This document shows positions 21,302 through 33,409 of a DNA stretch of 64,000 nucleotides, piece by piece. The position numbers and the translations under genes are program-made. The stretch spans positions 929,082 to 993,081 of the forward strand of contig RPFO01000692.1 of NCBI GenBank assembly GCA_009746045.1. Reading direction: 5' to 3'. This DNA comes from Mesostigma viride. Lineage: Eukaryota; Streptophyta; Mesostigmatophyceae; Mesostigmatales; Mesostigmataceae. The notes below the pieces were generated by a model that searched no databases, was not told the origin of the DNA, and saw only the letters and a list, made by a program, of their open reading frames with translations. The number at the start of each line of letters is the position of its first letter. The first letter of the stretch is position 1.

Positions 21302-22235
21302 AGCATCCTTGCGTGCGCCCCTGTAAAAACCAAGGAAAAAGAAAAAAAGGTACGAATGGCAGCCCCACTCGTGCATTTGTTGGAATCAATGCATTATTGA
21401 AGCAGGCTGTCGTGCATGTTTTCTTTTCTGGGTTCCCTTATAGCTGCGTTGCTGGGTTGCTGGGTTTTCTTGCCATGGCAGCGCCGTATGATCGTTTTTT
21501 CCGGCCTGCAATGTAGTCGACATCTTTCCCCCGGCTGCCATTCTTGGTTAATAATGTTGATATTTATGCATGCCAGCACCCCCATTCTTGGTTAATAACG
21601 TCAACGTCCTTGCTGCTTCCTTTGGTGCTTGATCTGCCTTGGTGTCGTGCCTCCATTTGGTGGCCGGTGGTCACGGGATGCACAAACGGGAACGCTATCA
21701 GTTTTCGTCCACCCGCCGCCGCTGCCCCAGGCCGGCCCCCTGTAAAAACCAAGGAAAAAGAAAAAAAGGTACGAATGGCAGCCCCGCTTATTCATTTGTT
21801 GGAATCAATGCATTATTGAAGCAGGCTGTCGTGCATGTTTTCTTTTCTGGGTTCCCTTATAGCTGCGTTGCTGGGTTGCTGGGTTTTCTTGCCATGGCAG
21901 CGCCGTATGATCGTTTTTTCCGGCCTGCAATGTAGTCGACATCTTTCCCCCGGCTGCCATTCTTGGTTAATAATGTTGATATTTATGCATGCCAGCACCC
22001 CCATTCTTGGTTAATAACGTCAACGTCCTTGCTGCTTCCTTTGGTGCTTGATCTGCCTTGGTGTCGTGCCTCCATTTCGTGGCCGGTGGTCACGGGATGC
22101 ACAAACGGGAACGCTATCAGTTTTCGTCCACCCGCCGCCGCTGCCCCCAGGCCGGCCCCCTGTAAAAACCAAGGAAAAAGAAAAAAAGGTACGAATGGCA
22201 GCCCCACTTATTCATTTATTGGAATCAATGCATTA
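21302..22235. repeat. About 419-bp tandem duplication leading into the minisatellites
   Basis: The block with GTAAAAACCAAGG, GCCATGGCAGCGCCGTATGA and ATGCATGCCAGCACCCCC occurs twice with a 419-bp period (for example 21555 and 21974). Part of it, about 215 bp starting GTCAACGTCCTTGCTGCTTC, becomes the spacer of the arrays that follow. Confidence 0.85.
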
Positions 22236-25200
22236 TTGGCATGGATGGGTGTAGTGGGGTGCTTGCATGCCTGGATGGGTGTCATGGGGTGCTGGCATGC
22301 ATGGATGGGTGTCATGGGGTGCTGGCATGCGTGGATGGGTGTCATGGGGTGCTGGCATGCATGGATGGGTGTCATGGGGTGCTGGCATGCATGGATGGGT
22401 GTCATGGGGTGCTGGCATGCATGGATGGGTGTCATGGGGTGCTGGCATGCATGGATGGGTGTCATGGGGTGCTGGCATGCATGGATGGGTGTCATGGGGT
22501 GCTGGCATGCATGGATGGGTGTAGTGGGGTGCTGGCATGCGTGGATGGGTGTAGTGGGGTGCTGGCATGCGTGGATGGGTGTCATGGGGTGCTGGCATGC
22601 ATGGATGGGTGTCATGGGGTGCTGGCATGCATGGATGGGTGTCATGGGGTGCTGGCATGCATGGATGGGTGTCATGGGGTGCTGGCATGCATGGATGGGT
22701 GTCATGGGGTGCTGGCATGCATGGATGGGTGTGATGGGGTGCTGGCATGCGTGGATGGGTGTCATGGGGTGCTGGCATGCATGGATGGGTGTGATGTGGT
22801 GCTGGCATGCATGGATGGGTGTAGTGGGGTGCTGGCAAGCGTGGATGGGTGTCATGGGGTGCTGGCATGCATGGATGGGTGTCATGGGGTGCTGGCATGC
22901 ATGGATGGGTGTAGTGGGGTGCTGGCATGCATGGATGGGTGTAATGGGGCGCTGGCATGCATGGATGGGTGTCATGGGGTGCTGGCCTGCGTGGATGGGT
23001 GTCATGGGGTGCTGGCATGCATGGATGGGTGTAGTGGGGTGCTGGCATGCGTGGATGGGTGTCATGGGGTGCTGGCATGCATGGATGGTTAATAACGTCA
23101 ACGTCCTTGCTGCTTCCTTTGGTGCTTGATCTGCCTTGGTGTCGTGCCTCCGTTTGGTGGCCGGTGGTCACGGGATGCACAAACGGGAACGCTATCAGTT
23201 TTCGTCCACCCGCCGCCGCTGCCCCCCAGGCCGGCCCCCTGTAAAAACCAAGGAAAAAGAAAAAAAGGTACGAATGGCAGCCCCACTTATTCATTTGTTG
23301 GAATCAATGCATTATTGGCATGGATGGGTGTAGTGGGGTGCTTGCATGCCTGGATGGGTGTCATGGGGTGCTGGCATGCATGGATGGGTGTCATGGGGTG
23401 CTGGCATGCGTGGATGGGTGTCATGGGGTGCTGGCATGCATGGATGGGTGTAGTGGGGTGCTGGCATGCATGGATGGGTGTCATGGGGTGCTGGCATGCA
23501 TGGATGGGTGTCATGGGGTGCTGGCATGCATGGATGGGTGTAGTGGGGTGCTGGCATGCGTGGATGGGTGTCATGGGGTGCTGGCATGCATGGATGGGTG
23601 TCATGGGGTGCTGGCATGCATGGATGGGTGTCATGGGGTGCTGGCATGCATGGATGGGTGTCATGGGGTGCTGGCATGCATGGATGGGTGTCATGGGGTG
23701 CTGGCATGCATGGATGGGTGTGATGGGGTGCTGGCATGCATGGATGGGTGTAGTGGGGCGCTGGCAAGCATGGATGGGTGTCATGGGGTGCTGGCATGCA
23801 TGGATGGGTGTCATGGGGTGCTGGCATGCATGGATGGGTGTAGTGGGGTGCTGGCATGCATGGATGGGTGTCATGGGGTGCTGGCATGCATGGATGGGTG
23901 TCATGGGGTGCTGGCATGCGTGGATGGGTGTAGTGGGGTGCTGGCATGCATGGATGGGTGAAGTGGGGTGCTGGCATGCGTGGATGGGTGTAGTGGGGTG
24001 CTGGCATGCATGGATGGGTGAAGTGGGGTGCTGGCATGCGTGGATGGGTGTAGTGGGGTGCTGGCATGCGTGGATGGGTGTCATGGGGTGCTGGCATGCA
24101 TGGATGGTTAATAACGTCAACGTCCTTGCTGCTTCCTTTGGTGCTTGATCTGCCTTGGTGTCGTGCCTCCGTTTGGTGGCCGGTGGTCACGGGATGCACA
24201 AACGGGAACGCTATCAGTTTTCGTCCACCCGCCGCCGCTGCCCCCAGGCCGGCCCCCTGTAAAAACCAAGGAAAAAGAAAAAAAGGTACGAATGGCAGCC
24301 CCACTTATTCATTTGTTGGAATCAATGCATTATTGGCATGGATGGGTGTAGTGGGGTGCTTGCATGCCTGGATGGGTGTCATGGGGTGCTGGCATGCATG
24401 GATGGGTGTCATGGGGTGCTGGCATGCGTGGATGGGTGTCATGGGGTGCTGGCATGCATGGATGGGTGTCATGGGGTGCTGGCATGCGTGGATGGGTGTC
24501 ATGGGGTGCTGGCATGCATGGATGGGTGTAGTGGGGTGCTGGCATGCATGGATGGGTGTCATGGGGTGCTGGCATGCATGGATGGGTGTCATGGGGTGCT
24601 GGCATGCATGGATGGGTGTCATGGGGTGCTGGCATGCATGGATGGGTGTGATGGGGTGCTGGCATGCATGGATGGGTGTAGTGGGGCGCTGGCAAGCATG
24701 GATGGGTGTCATGGGGTGCTGGCATGCATGGATGGGTGTCATGGGGTGCTGGCATGCATGGATGGGTGTAGTGGGGTGCTGGCATGCATGGATGGGTGTA
24801 ATGGGGCGCTGGCATGCATGGATGGGTGTCATGGGGTGCTGGCATGCGTGGATGGGTGTAGTGGGGTGCTGGCATGCATGGATGGGTGAAGTGGGGTGCT
24901 GGCATGCGTGGATGGGTGTCATGGGGTGCTGGCATGCATGGATGGGTGAAGTGGGGTGCTGGCATGCATGGATGGGTGTAGTGGGGTGCTGGCATGCGTG
25001 GATGGGTGTCATGGGGTGCTGGCATGCATGGATGGGTGTAATGGGGCGCTGGCATGCATGGATGGGTGTCATGGGGTGCTGGCCTGCGTGGATGGGTGTC
25101 ATGGGGTGCTGGCATGCATGGATGGGTGTAGTGGGGTGCTGGCATGCGTGGATGGGTGTCATGGGGTGCTGGCATGCATGGATGGTTAATAACGTCAACG

Positions 25201-27800
25201 TCCTTGCTGCTTCCTTTGGTGCTTGATCTGCCTTGGTGTCGTGCCTCCGTTTGGTGGCCGGTGGTCACGGGATGCACAAACGGGAACGCTATCAGTTTTC
25301 GTCCACCCGCCGCCGCTGCCCCCAGGCCGGCCCCTGTAAAAACCAAGGAAAAAGAAAAAAAGGTACGAATGGCAGCCCCACTTATTCATTTGTTGGAATC
25401 AATGCATTATTGGCATGGATGGGTGTAGTGGGGTGCTTGCATGCCTGGATGGGTGTCATGGGGTGCTGGCATGCATGGATGGGTGTCATGGGGTGCTGGC
25501 ATGCATGGATGGGTGTCATGGGGTGCTGGCATGCATGGATGGGTGTGATGGGGTGCTGGCATGCATGGATGGGTGTGATGGGGTGCTGGCATGCATGGAT
25601 GGGTGAAGTGGGGTGCTGGCATGCGTGGATGGGTGTAGTGGGGTGCTGGCATGCGTGGATGGGTGTCATGGGGTGCTGGCATGCATGGATGGTTAATAAC
25701 GTCAACGTCCTTGCTGCTTCCTTTGGTGCTTGATCTGCCTTGGTGTCGTGCCTCCGTTTGGTGGCCGGTGGTCACGGGATGCACAAACGGGAACGCTATC
25801 AGTTTTCGTCCACCCGCCGCCGCTGCCCCCCAGGCCGGCCCCCTGTAAAAACCAAGGAAAAAGAAAAAAAGGTACGAATGGCAGCCCCACTTATTCATTT
25901 GTTGGAATCAATGCATTATTGGCATGGATGGGTGTAGTGGGGTGCTTGCATGCCTGGATGGGTGTCATGGGGTGCTGGCATGCATGGATGGGTGTAGTGG
26001 GGTGCTTGCATGCCTGGATGGGTGTAATGGGGCGCTGGCATGCGTGGATGGGTGTCATGGGGTGCTGGCATGCATGGATGGGTGTAGTGGGGTGCTGGCA
26101 TGCATGGATGGGTGTCATGGGGTGCTGGCATGCGTGGATGGGTGTCATGGGGTGCTGGCATGCATGGATGGGTGTCATGGGGTGCTGGCATGCGTGGATG
26201 GGTGTCATGGGGTGCTGGCATGCATGGATGGGTGTAGTGGGCTGCTGGCATGCATGGATGGGTGTCATGGGGTGCTGGCATGCGTGGATGGGTGTCATGG
26301 GGTGCTGGCATGCATGGATGGGTGTCATGGGGTGCTGGCATGCGTGGATGGGTGTCATGGGGTGCTGGCATGCATGGATGGGTGTCATGGGGTGCTGGCA
26401 TGCATGGATGGGTGTGATGGGGTGCTGGCATGCATGGATGGGTGTAGTGGGGTGCTGGCAAGCATGGATGGGTGTCATGGGGTGCTGGCATGCATGGATG
26501 GGTGTAATGGGGCGCTGGCATGCATGGATGGGTGTCATGGGGTGCTTGCATGCCTGGATGGGTGTCATGGGGTGCTGGCATGCATGGATGGGTGTCATGG
26601 GGTGCTGGCATGCGTGGATGGGTGTCATGGGGTGCTGGCATGCATGGATGGGTGTAGTGGGGTGCTGGCATGCATGGATGGGTGTCATGGGGTGCTGGCA
26701 TGCATGGATGGGTGTCATGGGGTGCTGGCATGCATGGATGGGTGTAGTGGGGTGCTGGCATGCGTGGATGGGTGTCATGGGGTGCTGGCATGCGTGGATG
26801 GGTGTCATGGGGTGCTGGCATGCATGGATGGGTGTCATGGGGTGCTGGCATGCGTGGATGGGTGTCATGGGGTGCTGGCATGCATGGATGGGTGTCATGG
26901 GGTGCTGGCATGCATGGATGGGTGTCATGGGGTGCTGGCATGCATGGATGGGTGTCATGGGGTGCTGGCATGCATGGATGGGTGTGATGGGGTGCTGGCA
27001 TGCATGGATGGGTGTAGTGGGGTGCTGGCATGCATGGATGGGTGTAGTGGGGTGCTGGCATGCATGGATGGGTGTAATGGGGCGCTGGCATGCATGGATG
27101 GGTGTCATGGGGTGCTGGCATGCGTGGATGGGTGTAGTGGGTGCTGGCATGCATGGATGGGTGAAGTGGGGTGCTGGCATGCGTGGATGGGTGTCATGGG
27201 GTGCTGGCATGCATGGATGGGTGTCATGGGGTGCTGGCATGCGTGGATGGGTGTCATGGGGTGCTGGCATGCATGGATGGGTGTGATGGGGTGCTGGCAT
27301 GCATGGATGGGTGTCATGGGGTGCTGGCATGCATGGATGGGTGTCATGGGGTGCTGGCATGCATGGATGGGTGTAGTGGGGTGCTGGCATGCATGGATGG
27401 GTGTAATGGGGCGCTGGCATGCATGGATGGGTGTCATGGGGTGCTGGCATGCGTGGATGGGTGTAGTGGGTGCTGGCATGCATGGATGGGTGAAGTGGGG
27501 TGCTGGCATGCGTGGATGGGTGTAGTGGGGTGCTGGCATGCATGGATGGGTGAAGTGGGGTGCTGGCATGCGTGGATGGGTGTAGTGGGGTGCTGGCATG
27601 CATGGATGGGTGTCATGGGGTGCTGGCATGCATGGATGGGTGTCATGGGGTGCTGGCATGCGTGGATGGGTGTCATGGGGTGCTGGCATGCATGGATGGG
27701 TGTCATGGGGTGCTGGCATGCGTGGATGGGTGTCATGGGGTGCTGGCATGCATGGATGGGTGTCATGGGGTGCTGGCATGCATGGATGGGTGTCATGGGG
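22236..27800. repeat. 30-bp minisatellite in five blocks with a 225-bp spacer
   Basis: The unit is ATGGATGGGTGTCATGGGGT plus GCTGGCATGC. Blocks: 22236-23088 (about 28 units), 23314-24106 (about 26), 24332-25184 (about 28), 25409-25691 (about 9) and 25918-27800 (about 63). Nearly identical spacers (23089-23313 and so on) separate the blocks, so block plus spacer is itself a repeat. Units vary mainly at GTCATG/GTAGTG/GTGATG/GAAGTG and CATGCATGG/CATGCGTGG, and variant order is partly shared between blocks. Because 30 is divisible by three all frames stay open; I do not take them as genes. Confidence 0.95.
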
Positions 27801-29042
27801 TTTAGGCATGCCAGCACCCCCCTAGGTATTTATGCATGCCAGCACCCCCCCTCGGTATTTATGCATGCCTGCACCCCCCTAGGTATTTATGCATGCCAGC
27901 ACCCCCCCTCGGTATTTATGCATGCCAGCACCCCCCCTCGGTATTTATGCATGCCAGCCCCCCCCCTAGGTATTTATGCATGCCAGCACCCCCCTAGGTA
28001 TTTATGCATGCCAGCACCCACCCGACGTATTTATGCATGCCAGCACCCCCCCTCGGTATTTATGCATGCCAGCCCCCCCCCCTAGGTATTTATGCATGCC
28101 AGCACCCCCCTAGGTATTTATGCATGCCAGCACCCCCCCTAGGTATTTATGCATGCCAGCCCCCCCCCTAGGTATTTATGCATGCCAGCACCCCCCTAGG
28201 TATTTATGCATGCCAGCACCCCCCCTAGGTATTTATGCATGCCAGCGACCCCCCCGACGTATTTATGCATGCCAGCCCCCCCCCCTAGGTATTTATGCAT
28301 GCCAGCCCCCCCCCTCGGTATTTATGCATGCCAGCACCCCCCCTAGGTATTTATGCATGCCAGCACCCCCCTAGGTATTTATGCATGCCAGCAACCCACC
28401 CGACGTATTTATGCATGCCAGCACCCCCCCTAGGTATTTATGCATGCCAGCACCCCCCTAGGTATTTATGCATGCCAGCACCCCCCACATGTATTTATGC
28501 ATGCCAGCACCCCCCCCTAGTAGGTATTTATGCATGCCAGCACCCCCATTCTTGGTTAATAACGTCAACGTCCTTGCTGCTTCCTTTGGTGCTTGATCTG
28601 CCTTGGTGTCGTGCCTCCGTTTGGTGGCCGGTGGTCACGGGATGCACAAACGGGAACGCTATCAGTTTTCGTCCACCCGCCGCCGCTGCCCCAGGCCGGC
28701 TTAAAAATAAAAAAAGAAAAAAAGGTACGAATGGCAGCCCCCCCCCTAGGTATTTATGCATGCCAGCACCCCCCCTAGGTATTTATGCATGCCAGCCCCC
28801 CCCCTAGGTATTTATGCATGCCAGCACCCCCCCTAGGTATTTATGCATGCCAGCACCCCCCTCGGTATTTATGCATGCAAGCACCCCCCTAGGTATTTAT
28901 GCATGCCAGCCCCCCCCCTCGGTATTTATGCATGCCAGCACCCCCCCTAGGTATTTATGCATGCCAGCACCCCCCCTAGGTATTTATGCATGCCAGCACC
29001 CCCCCTAGGTATTTATGCATGCCAGCCCCCCCCCTAGGTATT
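27801..29042. repeat. 26-29-bp minisatellite (GCATGCCAGCACCCCC TAGGTATTTAT type)
   Basis: Units such as ATGCATGCCAGCACCCCCC plus TAGGTATTT, with C-run length varying between units and some GACGTATTT or CTCGGTATTT forms. One 215-bp spacer copy lies at 28550-28740. Its core GCATGCCAGCACCCC is the exact complement of GGGGTGCTGGCATGC in the 30-bp array. Confidence 0.93.
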
Positions 29043-29430
29043 TATCCTTCCCTCCTTCCCTCCTTCCCTCCTTCCCTCCTTCCCTCCTTCCCTCCTTCCC
29101 TCCTTCCCTCCTTCCCTCCTTCCCTCCTTCCCTCCTTCCCTCCTTCCCTCCTTCCCTCCTTCCCTCCTCCCTCCCTCTTCCCTCCTTCCCTCCTTCCCTC
29201 CTTCCCTCCTTCCCTCCTTCCCTCCTCCCTCCTCCTTTCCCTACTCCTTCCCTCCTTCCCTCCTTCCCTCCTTCCTCCTTCCCTTCTTCCCTCCTTCCCT
29301 CCTTCCCTCCTTCCCTCCCTCCCTCCCTCCCTCCCTCCCTCCCTCCCTCCCTCCCTACTTCCCTCCTTCCCTCCTTCCCTACCTCCCTCCTTCCCTCCTT
29401 CCCTCCCTCCCTCCCTCCCTCCCTCCCTCC
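29043..29430. repeat. CCTTCCCT microsatellite
   Basis: About 390 bp of CCTTCCCT and CCCT words. It directly follows the minisatellite. Confidence 0.93.
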
Positions 29431-30012
29431 CACCTGCTGGGCAACTTGGATTTAATTCTGTCACCCGGCACAATTTTCTCACACGCATGTAGTGGTATTC
29501 TTATTAATCTCATGCCAACGGCCGTTGGACCTGAAAAACTAAATGTGGAAAATATGTAATCCTTGTAATTCTGATTGCAACGTTTTTGCGCATTCCTTGC
29601 AGATTCCACGTCGCCACACAAGATTCGCGTCTGTCAACCACCTGCAAGGTACTTGTTTTATTATTATGCGTTTTTTGGGCAGTCGCTCCCTCTTCTGATT
29701 TTCTTGATGCCAACGGCCGTTGGACTTGCAAAATCAGTTTCCATCATTGCTGTTGTGATTTACGTGATGCCAACGGCCGTTGGACCTCCAAAAAAAAGTT
29801 CTTGCCAATTTTTTTTGCGTTATTGATTATACGCCAGTTTTATCAGCCGTTGCATTACGACGTTTTTATCTTAACTTCATTGCTGTAATGCCAACGGCCG
29901 TTGGCGTTGTAAAATAAAATTGTACTCCGGCTGATGAATTAATCCGCCCCTGAAGTTACTAGGTTTACTTACATTGGTTGTGCCAGTTGTGCTTCACGTG
30001 CAGTTTTTTTCA
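29431..30012. promoter_or_regulatory. Intergenic region with four CCAACGGCCGTTGG palindromes
   Basis: Perfect copies at 29515, 29710, 29770 and 29891, each followed by GACC, GACTT or CGTT and an A/T-rich stretch. No gene seen. The last lies about 110 bp before the next gene. The words CAACGG/CCGTTG are MYB-type sites, so a regulatory role is possible but not shown. Confidence 0.5.
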
Positions 30013-30267
30013 ATGGAGAAAGACAAGGACGTTTCGGTGTCGAACCAGGAGAGAGAGGCAGTTGAACGGGGGGCCAAAAAACTGCCAGCCGAAGTTGTTA
30101 GAGCGATTGAGAAATTTTGGGATTCAATTCCAGCCATGGTTGTGATGAAAAAAGATGATGTACAAGCTGAAGTGGACGAAATGCCGGCCTTAATTTCCGA
30201 CGATGAAGGGGATGGTGTCAACTTTATTCAACCGGGAAACAAACGTAAACTGAAACGCAAAAAGTAG
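30013..30267 (+). CDS. Small acidic protein with basic C-terminus, unknown function
   Basis: 84 aa from the ATG at 30013 (MEKDKDVSVSNQEREAVERG). Mostly charged and helical, with an acidic patch (LISDDEGDG) and a C-terminal KRKLKRKK that looks like a nuclear signal. No family recognised. An upstream in-frame start at 29974 would add 13 residues. Confidence 0.5.
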   Translation: MEKDKDVSVSNQEREAVERGAKKLPAEVVRAIEKFWDSIPAMVVMKKDDVQAEVDEMPALISDDEGDGVNFIQPGNKRKLKRKK

Positions 30268-30447
30268 TGCGACCTAAGATGTTTTTAAATGTATATGCCA
30301 ATTTAATGAAATCATTTTCTGAGGTTGTGAAGGACCTGACTGTTTTAAAAATGAATGATTACAATAAATTAGGCAAACACACTAATGGGAAAACGCGTTT
30401 TTTTGGCCGCGATGTAAATCTTTTTGTTCGTTTTTTCCCTGAAAAAG
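30268..30447. other. Intergenic, no clear gene
   Basis: An open frame of 66 codons crosses this stretch but has no ATG-supported, protein-like character. It is probably 3' noncoding sequence of the gene before. Confidence 0.5.
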
Positions 30448-31224
30448 ATGGCCGAGATCGCGAATGAGTCCGAGATCGTGAATGAAGTCTACGGAAGCGT
30501 CCTTCAAAACGTTTACAAACAAGTTCGCTTTCTGTCGCGTGTCATATTCGAGGAAGTTCGTGTCGCGCAGGAGAAGACAGGCCGCCACTTGGCCGTTTTA
30601 TTGGCGTTTGATTCGTTCAGCCAAATGGAGAGGGTTATGTACGCCCAGCTAGCTGATATGAACTTCTGTATTCAAGAGGGTTTTTTCGTACCACAGATGG
30701 ATCTAAGAGCGCCAATAGACCCAACGAGGGAGTTCCGCCTTTTGGTGTCGTTCATTACAAAGGGGCCAAAGATAGAGTTGGGGGAAGAGGAAGGGGCTCA
30801 GCTTGGGTGCACCTACGGGCGCGCATTTTACCCGAATGTTACGTCTTCCCTGCGCGTGAGGGCTGATGCGTGTGTAGGGGCAGAAGTACCCCTCAACATG
30901 AACTTTTTCTTGCTCTCTGACCCGATCGTGAGGGATGGGGCTCCCATGCGTGGTATGCGAAATTGCTCCAAGGAGGGGTGTGGGTGCGACACAGGCCCTC
31001 AGAAGTGGTGTAGAGGATGTAGGGATGCCAGATATTGCAGTGAGGAGTGCCAGCGTGCTGACTGGAGTAGGCATAAGGATAGATGCGAACGTCTGAGGCA
31101 AGCAAGGGAGGGGCTGGCAGGGGTGATAAGGGGGGTAAACAGGACGACCATACTGGATGGAACCGAGGTCGACTTCTCTGAGGTTGACTTCTCCTTCACC
31201 TTCTACTACGGTTCTTCCTCATAG
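30448..31224 (+). CDS. MYND zinc-finger protein, copy 1
   Basis: 258 aa from the ATG at 30448 (MAEIANESEI). Residues 1-110 form a domain shared with the protein at 36478 (RHLAVLLAFDSFSQM, EFRLLVSFI). Residues 173-213 are a MYND finger: C173, C178, C188-x2-C191, Y196-C197-x3-C201-x7-H209-x3-C213 (WCRGCRDARYCSEECQRADW). MYND fingers bind two zinc ions and proline-rich protein partners. The end is acidic and Phe-rich. I know no full-length family with this N-terminal part. Confidence 0.8.
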   Translation: MAEIANESEIVNEVYGSVLQNVYKQVRFLSRVIFEEVRVAQEKTGRHLAVLLAFDSFSQMERVMYAQLADMNFCIQEGFFVPQMDLRAPIDPTREFRLLVSFITKGPKIELGEEEGAQLGCTYGRAFYPNVTSSLRVRADACVGAEVPLNMNFFLLSDPIVRDGAPMRGMRNCSKEGCGCDTGPQKWCRGCRDARYCSEECQRADWSRHKDRCERLRQAREGLAGVIRGVNRTTILDGTEVDFSEVDFSFTFYYGSSS

Positions 31225-31627
31225 AAAAACTGGAAATGTAGAGTAATAATTTGCTTTTGAGGCTGGAAAACTGGACGCATTTTGGGTTTGAAATTTGTGT
31301 ATGTAGTCCTGATTTGTGTTGTAAAATGGTGTAATGGTGAATTCTCTTTTCACTTTGAAATTGGAATAAAATTGACCTGATTTGTGTTGTAAAATGGTGT
31401 AATAGTGAATTCTCCTTTCACTTTGAAATTGGAATAAAATTGACTTTCGTTTTCTCTCATGCGACTGTAGTGGGTTAAACAACAATTAGTGACCCAACGG
31501 CCGTTAGGGATTGGAAACCTCGCCTAACGTTTGCATATTTTCTTTCCGACAAAACCTCATTTTTTTTAAGGATGGACGTCGATGTATGTTATGTGCAGAG
31601 GGGACAAGTTTGACGTCGGGGCCGATA
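31225..31627. other. Intergenic with a 68-bp tandem pair and one variant palindrome
   Basis: 31309-31376 and 31377-31444 are two copies of a 68-bp unit (CTGATTTGTGTTGTAAAATG and on) with two differences. A variant CCAACGGCCGTTAGG lies near 31494, about 130 bp before the next gene. Confidence 0.75.
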
Positions 31628-32533
31628 ATGGAAGGGGATATCTCACTGCCGTGGGAAATTTGGACCGAAGTCGCAGCTTTTATGGAGGCGCCCGACGTAG
31701 CCCGCTTTGAAGCAGTTTGTAGAGGGGCTAGGGAAGCGGTGTCGGGGAGGTATGAACCCCAATTCAGCTTTAAGTTAATTTCTGGGTTCGTGGACGCATT
31801 CGGGGATGGTCCTCGTACATTGATAACTGAGTCTCTTTTCCGAGAATTGTATGGCGGGCAAGTAAAGTGTGCAAGCGCTGATATCACCCCCTACACACTC
31901 GTCACAAGGGGAATGTATTTTAAGGTATATTGTGAAGAAGTTGAGGAGGTGTTAGGACGCCAGCCAGCACCAGAGGGACATGCACGAGCAAGGACGATGG
32001 GAGGGTTGTTCAGGTCCGAGCGTGCTGAGAGGAGACGTGTGTTGGAGAGGAATTGGAGGGGGTGGACAGCTCGCTTACGCCAATTGGGAAAGGAAATGGA
32101 TGACTTGTACGATAATTATGAACTATGGGGGTTACGGAGCATTTTCTGGTTCTGCGATACTCCTTATGACCCGGATGAGGACATTTTTTTTCCTCCGGGG
32201 AGGAGAGCGCGTAGGGAGGCAGAATGGGTGAAGCTTTTGGAGGGGCTGCCTCTGGAGGGGGGAGGAATGGCATGTGCAGTTCTGATCATGGGATTTGATG
32301 AGAACGCAGACATGAAGGCCTTATTAGAGAGGAGGTGTAGGGAGGAGGATATGGCAAGCGTTTTGGTGGAGTTAGCTATGCAGGTCCTCAGCGGAACAAT
32401 CTTCACACCGGATTATCTCAAGTTTTTTGGGGGGAAGAAGGCACGCTTGCTGTATTTGGCCGAGAGTAGTATGTACAAGTGGAAAGGGGACATGATGTTG
32501 TGTTTGGATGAGGATTCTGAAGAGGTTGAATGA
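31628..32533 (+). CDS. F-box-like protein
   Basis: 301 aa from the ATG at 31628; an in-frame ATG at 31586 is the alternative. Residues 6-35 (LPWEIWTEVAAFMEAPDVAR, then FEAVCRGAREA) match the F-box pattern: LP-E-W, hydrophobic helix, D-AR---VCR. The rest shows no repeat or known substrate domain; it has a basic segment around RSERAERRRVLERNWRGW and an acidic end. F-box proteins usually join substrates to SCF ubiquitin ligases. Confidence 0.6.
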   Translation: MEGDISLPWEIWTEVAAFMEAPDVARFEAVCRGAREAVSGRYEPQFSFKLISGFVDAFGDGPRTLITESLFRELYGGQVKCASADITPYTLVTRGMYFKVYCEEVEEVLGRQPAPEGHARARTMGGLFRSERAERRRVLERNWRGWTARLRQLGKEMDDLYDNYELWGLRSIFWFCDTPYDPDEDIFFPPGRRARREAEWVKLLEGLPLEGGGMACAVLIMGFDENADMKALLERRCREEDMASVLVELAMQVLSGTIFTPDYLKFFGGKKARLLYLAESSMYKWKGDMMLCLDEDSEEVE

Positions 32534-33409
32534 TGAAACATAAATTTCATTAATAAATTTTGAATTCTAATATTGAATGAAATTCGCCAATTTTTGCTGA
32601 TGGGTAAGGCTGATGGCTAAAGCTGGATTTCATGATTTAATTATCTCTAATTCTGTCAACTGTCACATTTATATAAATTTGACATGAATTCGGCATTTTT
32701 TGGATTCCAACGGCCGTTGGACCTCAAAAAACATTTCTAGTGTGGTTAAAAAGTTGTGGGTATTTTGTTAAATGGAGTGACCAATGGTTGTGATTTATTT
32801 GATGCCAACGGCCGTTGGACCTTGACAAACATTGCTAGTGTAGCGCAACAGTGGTGGATAATTTGTTTAATGGAGGGGCCGTCGCATCTGCTTGTTATTT
32901 TTTTAGGCTGAACAGTCACTGAAAATGTCGACATTATTGCTCCACACCACGTAGGCCAGCCATCATGTTCCGCACACAAATCTGGCTCGACTCCGATCCC
33001 TGGCAGTGCTCTTCGCTTCGAACAGGTCCGGAACGAGTTTCTTGTGGGGTTGGAGCAATAAATAGTATTTTACCGGGAAGAGGCGTAATGCCAACGGGCG
33101 TTGGACCTGAACAATTGTGTGGTTAAATCAAGTGACAGAATATGAATGTGATTTATTTTACATTTAAAAACATATGTTATTTGGGAGGACAAGAAAGTTG
33201 GTTTTTGAGGTGTGTGTATCTTACGGTCGTTGATGGAGGAAACCTCTAACAATCCTGATGCTCTCGTGATCGTGTTTTGTTTATGTGATATCTGTCAAGG
33301 CATCAAGAAGGAGAGGAGTCGCCCGTTGCTGAGAAGCTGAGGACAACTGTACTGGAAAGGTATGTGGACAAGGACAACTGTGGGTGTGGGGGGAATAGCT
33401 TGGTGGACA
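32534..33409. promoter_or_regulatory. Intergenic with palindromes
   Basis: CCAACGGCCGTTGG near 32708 and 32805 and the variant CCAACGGGCGTTGG near 33091. No gene recognised in nearly 900 bp. Confidence 0.5.

Noticed and set aside
22236-27800. Resemblance to a CRISPR array because of regular 30-bp repeats
   Set aside because: There are no unique spacers between the 30-bp units and no cas genes; the host is a eukaryote.
22208-27809. Long frames with MDGCHGVLAC or PMTPIHACQH repeats
   Set aside because: The 30-bp unit keeps all six frames open; the frames overlap on both strands and the spacers carry no gene structure.
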